Part shown: positions 51,226-60,325 of the stretch, in pieces
Position numbering within the stretch: the stretch's first letter is position 1
Layout of the letters: each line of letters opens with the position of its first letter
DNA from: Streptomyces sp. 7-21
Lineage (GTDB): Bacteria > Actinomycetota > Actinomycetes > Streptomycetales > Streptomycetaceae
Length of the DNA: 64,000 nucleotides
Direction of reading: 5' to 3'
NCBI RefSeq assembly: GCF_016741785.1
Contig: NZ_JAERRL010000013.1
Location: 62,001-126,000 of the forward strand
The notes under the pieces: model-generated
The model's input: the letters and a program-made list of their open reading frames with translations, nothing else
What the model was told of the DNA's origin: nothing
The model's database searches: none
Translations under genes and position numbers: made by a program

Positions 51226-52647
51226 TCAGCCCATCTCCTCCAGCGCCTTGCCCTTGGTCTCCGGGACCCAGGCGAGGACGAACGGGATCGACAGCAGGGC
51301 GAAGGCGGTGTAGATGGCGTAGGCGCCGGAGAGGTTCCAGTCCGACAGCTGCGGGAAGGTCTGGGTGATGGCGTAGTTGGCGACCCACTGGGCGCCCGCG
51401 GCCACGCCGAGCGCCGCGGCGCGGACCCGGTTGGGGAACATCTCGCCGAGCAGCACCCAGACGATCACGCCCCAGGAGAGCGCGAAGAACAGCACGAAGC
51501 TGTGCGCGGCCACGAGCGCGACCGTGCCCTGCGTGTCCGGCAGCCGGATGTCGTCGCCGGTGCCGCTCTTGTAGGAGAAGGCCCAGCACGCCAGGCCCAG
51601 CGAGACGGCCATGCCGGCGGAGCCGGCGAGCGCCAGCGGCTTGCGGCCGATCCGGTCCACCAGCAGCATCGCGATGACCGTGCCGATGATGTTGATGATC
51701 GACGTGGTGAACGAGTAGAAGAACGACGCGTTGGGGTCAACGCCGACGGACTGCCACAGCGAGTTGGAGTAGTAAAAGATCACGTTGATGCCGACGAGCT
51801 GCTGGAAGAGCGACAGCCCGATGCCCACCCATACGATCGGCAGCAGTCCGCCGCGCCCGCCCGTCAGGTCGCGCCAGCTGGGCCGGTGCTCGGTCTGGAG
51901 CCGCTGCTGGATCTCGGCGATCTCGGCGTCCAGGTCCTTGCCGCGCTCCTCGACGGAGGCCAGCACCTCGCGCGCCTGCCGCAGCCGGCCGCGCTGGACC
52001 AGGTAGCGCGGCGACTCGGGGAGGTTGAGCGTGAGCAGCCCGTACAGCAGCGCGGGCGCCGCCTCGACGCCGAGCATCACCTGCCACGCCTCCAGGCCGA
52101 GGACCGGGCCGCGCTGGTCGCCGTCGGCGATGCGGACGATGCCCCAGTTCACCAGCTGCGAGACGGCGATGCCCAGCACAATCGCGGCCTGCTGGAACGA
52201 GCCGAGGCGGCCGCGGTAGGCGGCGGGTGAGACCTCGGCGATGTAGGCCGGGGCGATGACGGACGCCATGCCGATGGCCACCCCGCCCACGACGCGCCAG
52301 AACGCCAGGTCCCAGACGGTGAACGGGAGCATGGAGCCGACGGCGCTGATGAGGAAGAAGGCCGCTGCCAGCTGCATGACGCGGATCCGGCCGAGGCGGT
52401 CGGCCAGCCGGCCGGCGACCAGCGCGCCGAGGGCCGCGCCGAGCAGAGCGATCGCGACCACGGTGCCGAGCCGGGCCGAGGAGACGTCGAATCTGTCACG
52501 GACGCCTTCGACCGCGCCGTTGATGACGGAGCTGTCGTAGCCGAAGAGGAACCCGCCCATCGCCGCGGTGGCGGCGATGTAGATGACGTAGGTGAGGTGC
52601 GCGGGCCTTCGTGCCGCGTCCGTCTCACTACCGGAGGTCGTGGTCAA
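51226..52647 (-). CDS. glcP: glucose/sugar:proton symporter, sugar porter family
   Basis: This 473-residue MFS protein has 12 spans and all sugar-porter motifs: GRLADRLGRIRV, PAYRGRLGSFQQ, PESPRYLVQRGR, DRIGRKPL and PETKGK near the end. Size and position next to ftsY match S. coelicolor GlcP1 (SCO5578), the main glucose permease needed for glucose kinase-dependent repression. The start is TTG 52647 with AGGAGC six bases upstream. The unusual AT-rich promoter region is described separately. Confidence 0.92.
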   Translation of the reverse strand: MTTTSGSETDAARRPAHLTYVIYIAATAAMGGFLFGYDSSVINGAVEGVRDRFDVSSARLGTVVAIALLGAALGALVAGRLADRLGRIRVMQLAAAFFLISAVGSMLPFTVWDLAFWRVVGGVAIGMASVIAPAYIAEVSPAAYRGRLGSFQQAAIVLGIAVSQLVNWGIVRIADGDQRGPVLGLEAWQVMLGVEAAPALLYGLLTLNLPESPRYLVQRGRLRQAREVLASVEERGKDLDAEIAEIQQRLQTEHRPSWRDLTGGRGGLLPIVWVGIGLSLFQQLVGINVIFYYSNSLWQSVGVDPNASFFYSFTTSIINIIGTVIAMLLVDRIGRKPLALAGSAGMAVSLGLACWAFSYKSGTGDDIRLPDTQGTVALVAAHSFVLFFALSWGVIVWVLLGEMFPNRVRAAALGVAAGAQWVANYAITQTFPQLSDWNLSGAYAIYTAFALLSIPFVLAWVPETKGKALEEMG

Positions 52648-52804
52648 CGCTCTGCTCCTGTGTCAGTGCCTCCAAACCAATAAGGGCAACTATGCCTAAG
52701 CCAAAGCTTTCGGTGCGAACGCCAGAGGCGCACAGAAACTATGCCATTCGCCACTTTTGGCGGCACACCAGAGGAAAAGGAGGAAGAAAAAGGGACGAAA
52801 ACGG
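52648..52804 (-). promoter_or_regulatory. glcP promoter region with repeats
   Basis: This 157-base gap between smc and glcP is the most AT-rich part nearby. AACTATGCC occurs at 52688-52696 and 52737-52745 (GGCATAGTT on the transcribed strand), 49 bases apart. An inverted repeat CGCCA-CTTT-TGGCG is at 52749-52762. The copies may be a -10-like element and an operator, or two regulator sites. glcP1 in S. coelicolor is glucose-inducible, so a sugar-responsive regulator is expected here. Confidence 0.45.
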
Positions 52805-55800
52805 TCAGGCCAGCCGCTGGCTGATGACCTTCGAGACACCGTCGCCCTGCATCGACACGCCGTACAGCGCGTCGGCGACCTCCATCGTGCGCTTCTGGTG
52901 CGTGATCACGATGAGCTGGGAGCTGTCCTTGAGCTCCTCCATGATCCGGATCAGCCGCTGGAGGTTGGTGTCGTCGAGCGCGGCCTCGACCTCGTCCATG
53001 ACGTAGAACGGGCTGGGCCGCGCCTTGAAGATCGACACCAGCAGCGCGACGGCCGTCAGCGACCGCTCCCCGCCGGAGAGCAGCGACAGCCGCTTGACCT
53101 TCTTGCCGGGCGGCCTGGCCTCCACGTCCACGCCGGTGGTGAGCATATCGGACGGATCGGTGAGCACCAGACGGCCCTCCCCGCCCGGGAACAGCCGCGA
53201 GAAGACGCCCTCGAACTCCCGCGCGGTGTCGTGGAACGCGGCGGTGAAGACCTGCTCGACCCGCTCGTCGACCTCCTTGACCACCCGCAGCAGGTCGGCC
53301 CGGGTCTTCTTGAGGTCCTCCAGCTGCTCGCTGAGGAACTTGTGCCGTTCCTCCAGCGCCGCGAACTCCTCCAGCGCCAGCGGGTTCACCTTCCCGAGCT
53401 GCTTGTAGGCGCGCTCCGCAGCCCGCAGCCGCTTCTCCTGCTCCGCCCGGACGAACGGCCGGGGGCGGTTGCGGGGGTGATCCGGGTCCTCGGGCAGCTC
53501 CTCGCCCTCGGCCGGCGGCGACGGCGGCACCGGCTGGTCGGGGCCGTACTCGGCCACCAGCACGTCGGGCTCCACGCCCAGCTCCTCCAGGGCACGCGCC
53601 TCCAGCTGCTCGATGCGCAGCCGCTTCTCCGCACCCAGCACCTCGCCCCGGTGCACCGAGTCCGTCAGCTTGTCCAGCTCCGCCTTCAGGTCCCGGCCCT
53701 CGGCCCGCGCCGTGGCCAGCTCGGCCTCGCGCGCCGCCTTCTCGGTCTCGGCCTCCTGCCGCTCGGCCTCGGCGCGCGCCAGCGACTCCTCGACGCGGGC
53801 CAGCAGCCGGCGGGCGCCTTCGGCCACCGCCGAGGCGACCTCGGCCTCGTGACGCCGGCGCGCACGCCGGCGCTCGGCCCGGGCACGCGCCTCCCGCTCG
53901 GCTCGAGCGGCGCGGTCCAGCGCATCGGCGCGGCCGGCCAGCGCTTTCACCCGCTCCTCGTGCGTGCGCAGCGCCAGCCGCGCCTCCATCTCCGTCTGGC
54001 GGGCGTTGGCGGCGTCGGCCGCGAGCCGGTCGCGCACGGAGGTATCGGGCTCCTCCTCCGCCTCGGCCACCTCCTCGGCAGCCGCCAGGCGCTCGGCCAG
54101 CTCCTCGGCGCGTTCCAGGGCCGTGGCCAGCTCCTCCTCGGCGCGGGCCGTGGCCGCGGCCGCGCGCCCGGCCTCCGCCTCGGCGGCGCGGGCCTGCGCG
54201 CCGAGCCGGGCCAGCTCCTGTGCGACGCGCGAGTTCTCGCGCTGCGCCTCGCTCAGCCTGCGGCCCAGCTCCTCCACCCGCGCCGCGCACCGCCGCCGCC
54301 GCTCACGGGCCTCCTCCCGGGCGGCTCCCAGCTCGGCGCAGCGGGCCGTCAGCTCATGCAGCTTCGCGGCTGCCTCGTCCACGGCGGCCCGCACCTGAAG
54401 CTGGCTGGGCGCCCCCGCCGAGCCGCCGTGCGCCCGGTAGCGGGAGAGCACGTCGCCCTCGGCCGTCACGGCGGTCAGGTGCGGGTGGGCGGCCACGACG
54501 TCCTCGGCGTCCTCAAGCGTCGCGACGACCACCACGTCGCGCAGCAGCGCGCGCACCGCCGGCATCAGCGTGTCGGGACCGCTGACCAGCTCGGCGGCCC
54601 GCGGCGGCAGGCCGTCGGCGGCGGGCGGCAGCGCCGCGGCGGGCGCGCCGCCGAGCAGCAGCCAGGCCCGCCCGGCGTCGCGCTTGCGCAGCATCCGCAG
54701 CGCCTCGGCGGCGGTGGCGGTGGAGTCCACGGCCACGGCGTCGGCGACGGCGCCGAGCGCGGCCGCCACCGGCACCTCGTACCCCGGGGCCACCGTCAGC
54801 AGGTCGGCGGCCGGGCCCAGGACGCCGGCGAGCCGGTCACCGGGCTCCAGCAGCGCCCCGGTGCCGTCCTTGTGCCGCAGCTGGAGGGCGAGGGCGTCGT
54901 GACGCGCGGCGACGGCGGCGCGCTCGCGCTCGGCCGCGGTGAGGGCCTCACGCGCGGCGGCCGCGGCAGCCTCGGCCTCGGCCAGCTCCGCCTTGGCCCG
55001 CTCGTGCTCCTCGGCCAGCGCCGTGTCACCGGCCTGCTGGCCGTCGGCCGCCGCCTGGTGCGCCTCGTACTCCCGGCGGGCGGCGGCGGCGCGTTCCGCC
55101 GCCTCGTCGCGGGCGGCGGTGAGCCGGTCGATCTCCTCCTGGGCCGAGGCGGCGCGGCTGCGCGCGGCGTTGGCCTGCCCGTGCAGGCGGGCGAGCTGCT
55201 CGCGCCGGTCGGCCAGCGCGCGGGCGGCGTCGCGCAGGCGGCGCTCCTCGTCGGCCAGGCGGCGCTCCAGCTCGGCCCGGTGCTCGACGGTGTCCTCCAG
55301 CGCGCGGGCGGCGGCCTCAGCCGCGGCGGTCAGCTCCGCCTCCTGCTCGCGGATACGCGCCGCCTCGCGCGCCATGTCGTCCGGGTCGCGGCCCCGCCGC
55401 TCCTCCGGCTCGGCGGCGGTGGCGGAGGTCACGCGGGCCTGCGCGAGGCTGATCGTTCCGCGCACCCGCTCAGCCAGCTGCGAGAGCTCGTACCAGGTCT
55501 GCTGGGCCTGCTGGACGCGGGGGGTGAGCGCGCGCAGCGCCTCCTCCAGCGCGGCCTCGGTGGCCTGCGACTCGGCGAGCCGGGCCTCGGCGGCCTCCTT
55601 GCGCTCCTTCAGGGCCGCCTCGTCGGCGAGTTCGGCCTGCAACGCGGCGCGCTGGGTGACGAGGTCGTCGGCGAGCAGGCGCAGCCGCGCGTCGCGCAGG
55701 TCGGCCTGGATCACGGCGGCCTTGCGGGCGACGGCGGCCTGCCGCCCCAGCGGCTTGAGCTGGCGCCGCAGTTCGTCGGTCAGGTCCTGCACGCGGGCGA

Positions 55801-56371
55801 GGTTGGCCTGCATGGCGTCGAGCTTGCGGAGCGCCTTCTCCTTGCGCTTGCGGTGCTTGAGGACGCCGGCGGCCTCCTCGATGAACGCCCGGCGGCCGGC
55901 GGGGTCGGCGTGGAGCACGGAGTCCAGCTGGCCCTGGCCGACGATGACGTGCATCTCGCGGCCGATGCCGGAGTCTGACAGCAGCTCCTGGATGTCGAGG
56001 AGGCGGCAGGTGTCGCCGTTGATCTGGTACTCGCTGCCGCCGTTGCGGAACATCGTCCGCGTGATGGTGACCTCGGAGTACTCGATGGGCAGGGCGCCGT
56101 CGGAGTTGTCAATGGTGAGCGAGACCTCGGCGCGGCCCAGCGGCGGCCGGCCGGACGGGCCGGCGGTGCCGGCGAAGATGACGTCCTCCATCTTGCCGCC
56201 GCGCAGCGACTTGGCGCCCTGCTCGCCCATCACCCAGGAAAGGGCGTCGACGACGTTGGACTTGCCCGACCCGTTGGGCCCCACGACGCAGGTGATGCCA
56301 GGCTCGAAGCGCAGCGTCGTGGCGGAGGCGAAGGACTTGAAGCCTCGCAGGGTCAGGGTCTTGAGATGCAC
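52805..56371 (-). CDS. smc: chromosome segregation protein SMC
   Basis: This 1188-residue SMC has Walker A GPNGSGKSN at 31-39 and a first coiled coil (about 170-500). A hinge lies around 510-660 with a Gly-rich region, then the second coiled coil rich in Ala/Glu/Arg (about 665-1010). The ABC signature LSGGERSLTA and Walker B FYVMDEVEAALDDTN come near the C-terminus. It compacts and aligns chromosomes with ScpA and ScpB, which is especially needed during sporulation septation. A 50-residue Pro/Glu insertion lies before the last part of coil 2. Confidence 0.96.
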   Translation of the reverse strand: MHLKTLTLRGFKSFASATTLRFEPGITCVVGPNGSGKSNVVDALSWVMGEQGAKSLRGGKMEDVIFAGTAGPSGRPPLGRAEVSLTIDNSDGALPIEYSEVTITRTMFRNGGSEYQINGDTCRLLDIQELLSDSGIGREMHVIVGQGQLDSVLHADPAGRRAFIEEAAGVLKHRKRKEKALRKLDAMQANLARVQDLTDELRRQLKPLGRQAAVARKAAVIQADLRDARLRLLADDLVTQRAALQAELADEAALKERKEAAEARLAESQATEAALEEALRALTPRVQQAQQTWYELSQLAERVRGTISLAQARVTSATAAEPEERRGRDPDDMAREAARIREQEAELTAAAEAAARALEDTVEHRAELERRLADEERRLRDAARALADRREQLARLHGQANAARSRAASAQEEIDRLTAARDEAAERAAAARREYEAHQAAADGQQAGDTALAEEHERAKAELAEAEAAAAAAREALTAAERERAAVAARHDALALQLRHKDGTGALLEPGDRLAGVLGPAADLLTVAPGYEVPVAAALGAVADAVAVDSTATAAEALRMLRKRDAGRAWLLLGGAPAAALPPAADGLPPRAAELVSGPDTLMPAVRALLRDVVVVATLEDAEDVVAAHPHLTAVTAEGDVLSRYRAHGGSAGAPSQLQVRAAVDEAAAKLHELTARCAELGAAREEARERRRRCAARVEELGRRLSEAQRENSRVAQELARLGAQARAAEAEAGRAAAATARAEEELATALERAEELAERLAAAEEVAEAEEEPDTSVRDRLAADAANARQTEMEARLALRTHEERVKALAGRADALDRAARAEREARARAERRRARRRHEAEVASAVAEGARRLLARVEESLARAEAERQEAETEKAAREAELATARAEGRDLKAELDKLTDSVHRGEVLGAEKRLRIEQLEARALEELGVEPDVLVAEYGPDQPVPPSPPAEGEELPEDPDHPRNRPRPFVRAEQEKRLRAAERAYKQLGKVNPLALEEFAALEERHKFLSEQLEDLKKTRADLLRVVKEVDERVEQVFTAAFHDTAREFEGVFSRLFPGGEGRLVLTDPSDMLTTGVDVEARPPGKKVKRLSLLSGGERSLTAVALLVSIFKARPSPFYVMDEVEAALDDTNLQRLIRIMEELKDSSQLIVITHQKRTMEVADALYGVSMQGDGVSKVISQRLA

Positions 56372-56561
56372 GCCGAGGGACTTTACCCGCCGATGTTCTC
56401 AGCTCAGCCGTTTCGACGCGGAGCTGACGGGGCACATCAGTCAGTAAGCCGGACCGGGAAGCCAGCCATCACGGCGGGCGGGGACCACAATGACGGAGGG
56501 ACGCCGAAGCGTCCCTCGCATGTACCGTGAGCGGATGGTCCACGCCGCCTCGTCGTTGAGG

Positions 56562-56768
56562 TCAGGTCAGCGCGGGCTCCGCCTTCGACGCGTCGATGCC
56601 GTCGAGCACCGGCCCCCTGTGCCGAGCGGCGGCGGCCAGCGCGTCGTTCTCCGCCTGCACCCGGAGAAGCTGGGTCTCCAGGTCCTGGACGCGCTGCTGC
56701 AACCGTCGCATCTCGGCGAGGACTCGGGGGTCGGAGCCGCCGACGTGACCGAGAAGCGCCTTTGCCAT
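56562..56768 (-). CDS. small coiled-coil protein of unknown function
   Basis: This 68-residue protein starts MAKALLGHVGGSDPRVL, then has a predicted coiled coil (about 18-48: EMRRLQQRVQDLETQLLRVQ in part). I recall near-identical small proteins at several places in Streptomyces genomes. GGAGGA lies about ten bases before ATG 56768. A longer overlapping frame (56437-56859) has no such features. The function is unknown; coiled-coil pairing with another protein is likely. Confidence 0.75.
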   Translation of the reverse strand: MAKALLGHVGGSDPRVLAEMRRLQQRVQDLETQLLRVQAENDALAAAARHRGPVLDGIDASKAEPALT

Positions 56769-57116
56769 GATGGATGGTCCTCCACACTGAGTGACCGACC
56801 GAAGCCGTGGTGGGTCGTGAGGGATAACACCCGCGATGTCCGCTCGGCGCGCTGTTCACACGGTCACGCGGCCGAGATACGCGGGACTTTCAGCGTCTCA
56901 CCAAAAAGTGGCACGGTCAACACGATCACACCGCGTATCGCCCTGCGCGCCGCGTGACCGGACACCCGCGGGGCGGGGGCGGCGACTTTCGGAAGGGCGC
57001 TGCGCCCAGGCCAGCCGACGGGTCGGATGAACGGCATCCTTGCACGTCGGGGCAGGACTGGCAAGCAGTTTCCGGCTCCGCCACCGCCGCTGGCGCGCGG
57101 CACCGGCCGCCGCCGC
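56769..57116. other. intergenic region without a recognised element
   Basis: There are 348 bases between the acylphosphatase and the small coiled-coil gene, both on the minus strand. A mildly AT-richer segment at 56880-56935 could hold the promoter of the small gene. I see no tRNA, no strong hairpin and no repeat. Confidence 0.4.
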
Positions 57117-57380
57117 TCAGCCGGTTCCGAACCCCTCATAGGCGCCTCGGGGTGTGTCCCAAATCTCGGTGACGCCGTCCACGCGGCCGGGCGTGTCGCC
57201 GCCTCGGAGCCAGGCCAGCAGGGCCTCGCAGCGGTCGCGGGGCCCCTCGGCCACGACCTCGACCCGGCCGTCGGCGAGGTTGCGGGCCACGCCGCGCAGG
57301 CCCCCTAGTTCCAGCGCGCGGGCCCGGGTGTGCCAGCGGAAGCCGACCCCCTGCACGTGGCCGCGTACCCACGCGGTCAT
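57117..57380 (-). CDS. acyP: acylphosphatase
   Basis: This 87-residue protein has the phosphate loop VRGHVQGVGFRWHTR with the catalytic Arg, and the catalytic Asn in VARNLADGRVEVVAEGP. It hydrolyses acyl phosphates. ATG 57378-57380 has GGGGA seven bases upstream; ATG 57455 in the same frame would add 25 Pro/Ser-rich residues. It lies in the smc-mutM neighbourhood, as in other streptomycetes. Confidence 0.92.
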   Translation of the reverse strand: MTAWVRGHVQGVGFRWHTRARALELGGLRGVARNLADGRVEVVAEGPRDRCEALLAWLRGGDTPGRVDGVTEIWDTPRGAYEGFGTG

Positions 57381-57590
57381 CCTGACGTCCCCGCTGTCTT
57401 CGCTGCCCGCGGCCCTGGGAGAGGGGGAGGGCCAGGGGCGTGAGGTCTGGTCCATATGACGCACGTTAACCGGTCCGGTTCCCGCCGCGGTGCCGTACAG
57501 TCTCGCCACAGCGGTCTCACCCGTTCGAGTGAGTCCGGATGCGGCGTGACCGACGTGTGGCCGACGAGTGACCGAGGAGGGTGTGCCCGG

Positions 57591-58448
57591 ATGGGACGCC
57601 ACCGACATTCCGGCACGACCACCACGACCACGACGACGCGGCGCGGCGGCGCGCACCGGCGCCCGCGCCGGGGCGCCCGGCTGCTGGGAACCACCGCCGT
57701 GCTGACCGTGTGCGCCGTCACCGCGGCGTCGTGGCTGGCGCCGGACGCCGGCGAGCAGGAGCCGTCCGGGCCGCGCGGCGGCGTGCGGGCCGACGGCGGA
57801 CCGGCCCGGCCCGGTGCCGGCGGAGCCGCGGCCGAGGAGCCGCCGCCCGGGTCCGGCAGCGCATCCGACGCGCCCCCGGCGGCGCCCGGTGACGGGACGA
57901 CGCCGGGCGCGGTGCCGGCCGGCACTGCGCCGCCGCCCGAGCCGGAGCCCGAGCCCGCCGCCACCGAGGCGGCCGAGCCCTCTCCCACCGACGAGCCGGA
58001 GCCCGGGCCGGAGGCTGACGTTGGCGGTTCCGCCGAGGCGTCCGGCGGCGCATCCGGTGAGGACACCGGCGAGGCCGGGCCGGCCGCGGCCGTGCTGGCG
58101 CTGGTGAACGAGGAGCGGGCCCGGGCCGGCTGCCAGCCCGTCACCGCGGACGAGGCGCTGGCCCGGCTCGCCGCGGACTTCAGCCGCGACATGGCGGAGC
58201 GCGGCTTCTTCTCCCACACCGACCCCGACGGTCACACCCCCTGGGACCGGGCCGAGGAGGCGGGCGTCACCCACCTGGCGGCCGAGAACATCGCGCGGGG
58301 CAAGCCGGACGCCGAGGCCGTCATGGCGGCGTGGATGAACAGCGAGGGGCACCGGGCCAACATCCTCAACTGCGACTACCGCACGCTCGGCGTCGGCATA
58401 TGGCAGGGCGAGGGCGGCCCCTGGTGGACGCAGGAGTTCGGTTTCTGA
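57591..58448 (+). CDS. CAP/SCP-domain secreted or surface protein
   Basis: This 285-residue protein has a basic N-terminus with a run of eight threonines, then a hydrophobic signal/anchor segment (about 31-52). A Pro/Gly/Glu/Ala-rich linker (55-165) follows. The C-terminal CAP domain has FSHTDPDG, AENIARG, SEGHRANIL and WWTQEFGF, with the two His and the Glu of the family cavity. CAP proteins of bacteria have poorly known roles at the cell surface. ATG 57591 follows GGAGGG by nine bases; the open frame upstream is not coding. Confidence 0.87.
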   Translation: MGRHRHSGTTTTTTTTRRGGAHRRPRRGARLLGTTAVLTVCAVTAASWLAPDAGEQEPSGPRGGVRADGGPARPGAGGAAAEEPPPGSGSASDAPPAAPGDGTTPGAVPAGTAPPPEPEPEPAATEAAEPSPTDEPEPGPEADVGGSAEASGGASGEDTGEAGPAAAVLALVNEERARAGCQPVTADEALARLAADFSRDMAERGFFSHTDPDGHTPWDRAEEAGVTHLAAENIARGKPDAEAVMAAWMNSEGHRANILNCDYRTLGVGIWQGEGGPWWTQEFGF

Positions 58449-58476
58449 AGCGGCGGAGCCGTACGCAGGTTGACGT

Positions 58477-58494
58477 GCGCGGGCACGCCCGCGC
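58477..58494. terminator. hairpin between the CAP gene and mutM
   Basis: GCGCGGGC-AC-GCCCGCGC is an 18-base inverted repeat that would fold as a 7-bp stem with a 4-base loop. It lies 28 bases after the CAP-gene stop and 15 bases before the end of mutM on the other strand. Confidence 0.5.
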
Positions 58495-58509
58495 CGGAGC
58501 GCGCGCCGG

Positions 58510-59358
58510 TCAGCGCGGCGGACGCTGGCAGCGCGGACAGAAGTAGCTCGACCGGTTGGTCCACGGCCGCCGCCGCACGGGCGTGCCGCAGCGGCGGCAG
58601 GGCAGGCCCTCGCGCCCGTACACGTCGAGCGACCGGTCGAAGTACCCGGACTGGCCGTTGACGTTCACGTACAGGCTGTCGAAGCTCGTGCCGCCCGCCG
58701 TCAGCGCCGCGGCCATCACCTCGCGGATGTGCCGCACCAGCTCCGCCGTCCGGCGCCGGGTGAGGCTCCCGGCAGGACGGTCGTAGTGCAGCCGGGCACG
58801 CCACAGCGCCTCATCGGCGTAGATGTTGCCCACGCCGCTGATAAGCGTCTGGTCCAGCAGCGCCCGCTTCAGCGTCGTGGCGCGCCGCCGCAGCGCGTCG
58901 TGGAACGCGTCCTCGTCAAAGGCCGGATCCATCGGGTCGCGCGCGATGTGCGCGATCGCCTCCGGCACACCGTCACCGGTGAGACGGTGCACGGACAGCC
59001 CGCCGAAGGTCCGCTGGTCGACGAAACGCAGCTCGCCGCGCGCGGTGTCGTCGAACGTCAGCCGCACCCGCAGGTGCTTCTCATCCGGCGCCCTCCCCGG
59101 CTGCACGAGCAGCTGGCCGCTCATGCCCAGGTGCGCCAGCAGCGCCGATCCGCCGTCCAGCGGCAGCCACAGGTACTTGCCCCGGCGCCGCACGGCCGTC
59201 ACGCGGCGGCCGGCGAGACGGTCCGCGAAGTCGGCCGGCCCCGCGGCGTGACGCCGCACGGCACGCGGGTGCAGCACCTGGGCGCCGGAGATGACGCGGC
59301 GGGCCACCCACTGGTCGAGCCCCCGGCGGACGACCTCGACCTCGGGCAGCTCAGGCAA
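58510..59358 (-). CDS. mutM: formamidopyrimidine-DNA glycosylase
   Basis: This 282-residue Fpg has the catalytic N-terminus PELPEVEVVRRGL right after the start codon, so Pro2 and Glu3 are in place. The lysine of the GKYLWLPLDGG loop, the NIYADEALWRA element and the C-terminal zinc finger (CRRCG and CPRCQ) are all present. It removes oxidised purines from DNA. The TTG at 59356-59358 is the only start that gives this N-terminus, and it overlaps the rnc stop by eight bases. Confidence 0.95.
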   Translation of the reverse strand: MPELPEVEVVRRGLDQWVARRVISGAQVLHPRAVRRHAAGPADFADRLAGRRVTAVRRRGKYLWLPLDGGSALLAHLGMSGQLLVQPGRAPDEKHLRVRLTFDDTARGELRFVDQRTFGGLSVHRLTGDGVPEAIAHIARDPMDPAFDEDAFHDALRRRATTLKRALLDQTLISGVGNIYADEALWRARLHYDRPAGSLTRRRTAELVRHIREVMAAALTAGGTSFDSLYVNVNGQSGYFDRSLDVYGREGLPCRRCGTPVRRRPWTNRSSYFCPRCQRPPR

Positions 59359-60142
59359 GAGACGCCTCGCCGCCGGAGGGGCCAGCGGCCTCGCGCTTCG
59401 CCTCCGACGCGGCGGTGATCGCCCGCCAGGCCGTCTCGGCCGCCTGCTGCTCGGCCTCCTTCTTGCTGCGTCCCGTCCCGGTGCCGTACGTCTCGCCACC
59501 GACGCGGGCCGCGGCCGTGAAGGTCTTCTCGTGATCCGGTCCGGTCTCGGTGATCACGTACTCGGGAACACCCAGCCCCTCGGCGGCGGTCAGCTCCTGG
59601 AGACTCGTCTTCCAGTCCAGGCCGGCGCCGAGGTTCGAGGAACGCTCGATCACGGGATCGAACAGCCGGTGCACCATCTCGTCCGCAGCCTCCAGGCCCC
59701 GGTCCAGGTACACCGCACCGATGACCGCCTCCAGCGTGTCGGCGAGGATCGACGCCTTGTCCCGGCCGCCGGTCCCCTCCTCACCGCGGCCCAGCCGCAC
59801 GAACGCGCCCAGTCCCAGGCCGCGCGCGACCTCGGCAAGTGCGCGGGCGTTGACGACGGCGGCGCGCAGCTTAGCCAGCTGCCCCTCTGCCAGGTCCGGG
59901 TGCTTGCGGTACAGCGTGTCGGTGACGACGAGACCGAGCACCGAGTCGCCGAGGAACTCCAGCCGCTCGTTGGTGGGCAGGCCGCCGTTCTCGTAGGCGT
60001 AGCTGCGGTGCGTGAGCGCACGGACCAGAAGGGCGGCCTCGACCTCGTAGCCGAGCCGCCCTTCCAGGATCGCGAGGGACGAGGCTGTGTCGGCCGACGC
60101 CTGGGGTTGCGACCGCCTGGCGTGTGACATGGAGCCCGTCAC
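59351..60142 (-). CDS. rnc: ribonuclease III
   Basis: This 263-residue enzyme has the RNase III signature NERLEFLGDSVLG at 58-70 and a second acidic site in DTLEAVIGAVYLD. A C-terminal dsRNA-binding domain (about 175-245) includes DWKTSLQEL and GTGRSKKEAEQQAA. It processes rRNA and degrades double-stranded RNA; in S. coelicolor it is also AbsB, needed for antibiotic production. The start is GTG 60142 or ATG 60130. The gap to rpmF is seven bases. Confidence 0.95.
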   Translation of the reverse strand: MTGSMSHARRSQPQASADTASSLAILEGRLGYEVEAALLVRALTHRSYAYENGGLPTNERLEFLGDSVLGLVVTDTLYRKHPDLAEGQLAKLRAAVVNARALAEVARGLGLGAFVRLGRGEEGTGGRDKASILADTLEAVIGAVYLDRGLEAADEMVHRLFDPVIERSSNLGAGLDWKTSLQELTAAEGLGVPEYVITETGPDHEKTFTAAARVGGETYGTGTGRSKKEAEQQAAETAWRAITAASEAKREAAGPSGGEASLA

Positions 60143-60149
60143 CCGCCGA

Positions 60150-60323
60150 TCAGACTTCGAGGACCTGGCGCTTGTTGTACGTGCCGCAGTTGGAGCAGGC
60201 GGTGTGCTGGAGCCTCGGCTCCTGGCAGCGCTCGCACTTCACCAGGTTGGGGACCGCGGCCTTCCACTGCGACCTGCGGTGGCGAGTGTTGCTGCGCGAC
60301 ATCTTCCGCTTCGGAACAGCCAC
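60150..60323 (-). CDS. rpmF: 50S ribosomal protein L32, zinc-ribbon form
   Basis: This 57-residue L32 starts VAVPKRKMSRSNTRHRRSQW. It has both cysteine pairs, CERC and CSNC, so it is the zinc-binding form. GTG 60321-60323 is the start, two bases after the DUF177 stop. It is followed closely by rnc. Confidence 0.95.
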   Translation of the reverse strand: MAVPKRKMSRSNTRHRRSQWKAAVPNLVKCERCQEPRLQHTACSNCGTYNKRQVLEV

Positions 60324-60325
60324 GG

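Noticed and set aside
49031..51313. Open frame of 760 codons on the plus strand
   Set aside because: It runs through the prim-pol gene in another frame and across ftsY antisense. No domain is seen.
52757..55978. Open frame of 1073 codons on the plus strand
   Set aside because: It is antisense to smc, whose protein has all SMC motifs. Long antisense frames are normal at this GC content.
56437..56859. 140-codon frame over the small coiled-coil gene
   Set aside because: The 68-codon frame at 56562 has a good ribosome site, coiled-coil character and remembered homologues; the longer frame has none.
57377..58219. 280-codon minus-strand frame opposite the CAP gene
   Set aside because: It is Ser/Pro/Ala-rich antisense to a clear CAP-domain gene.
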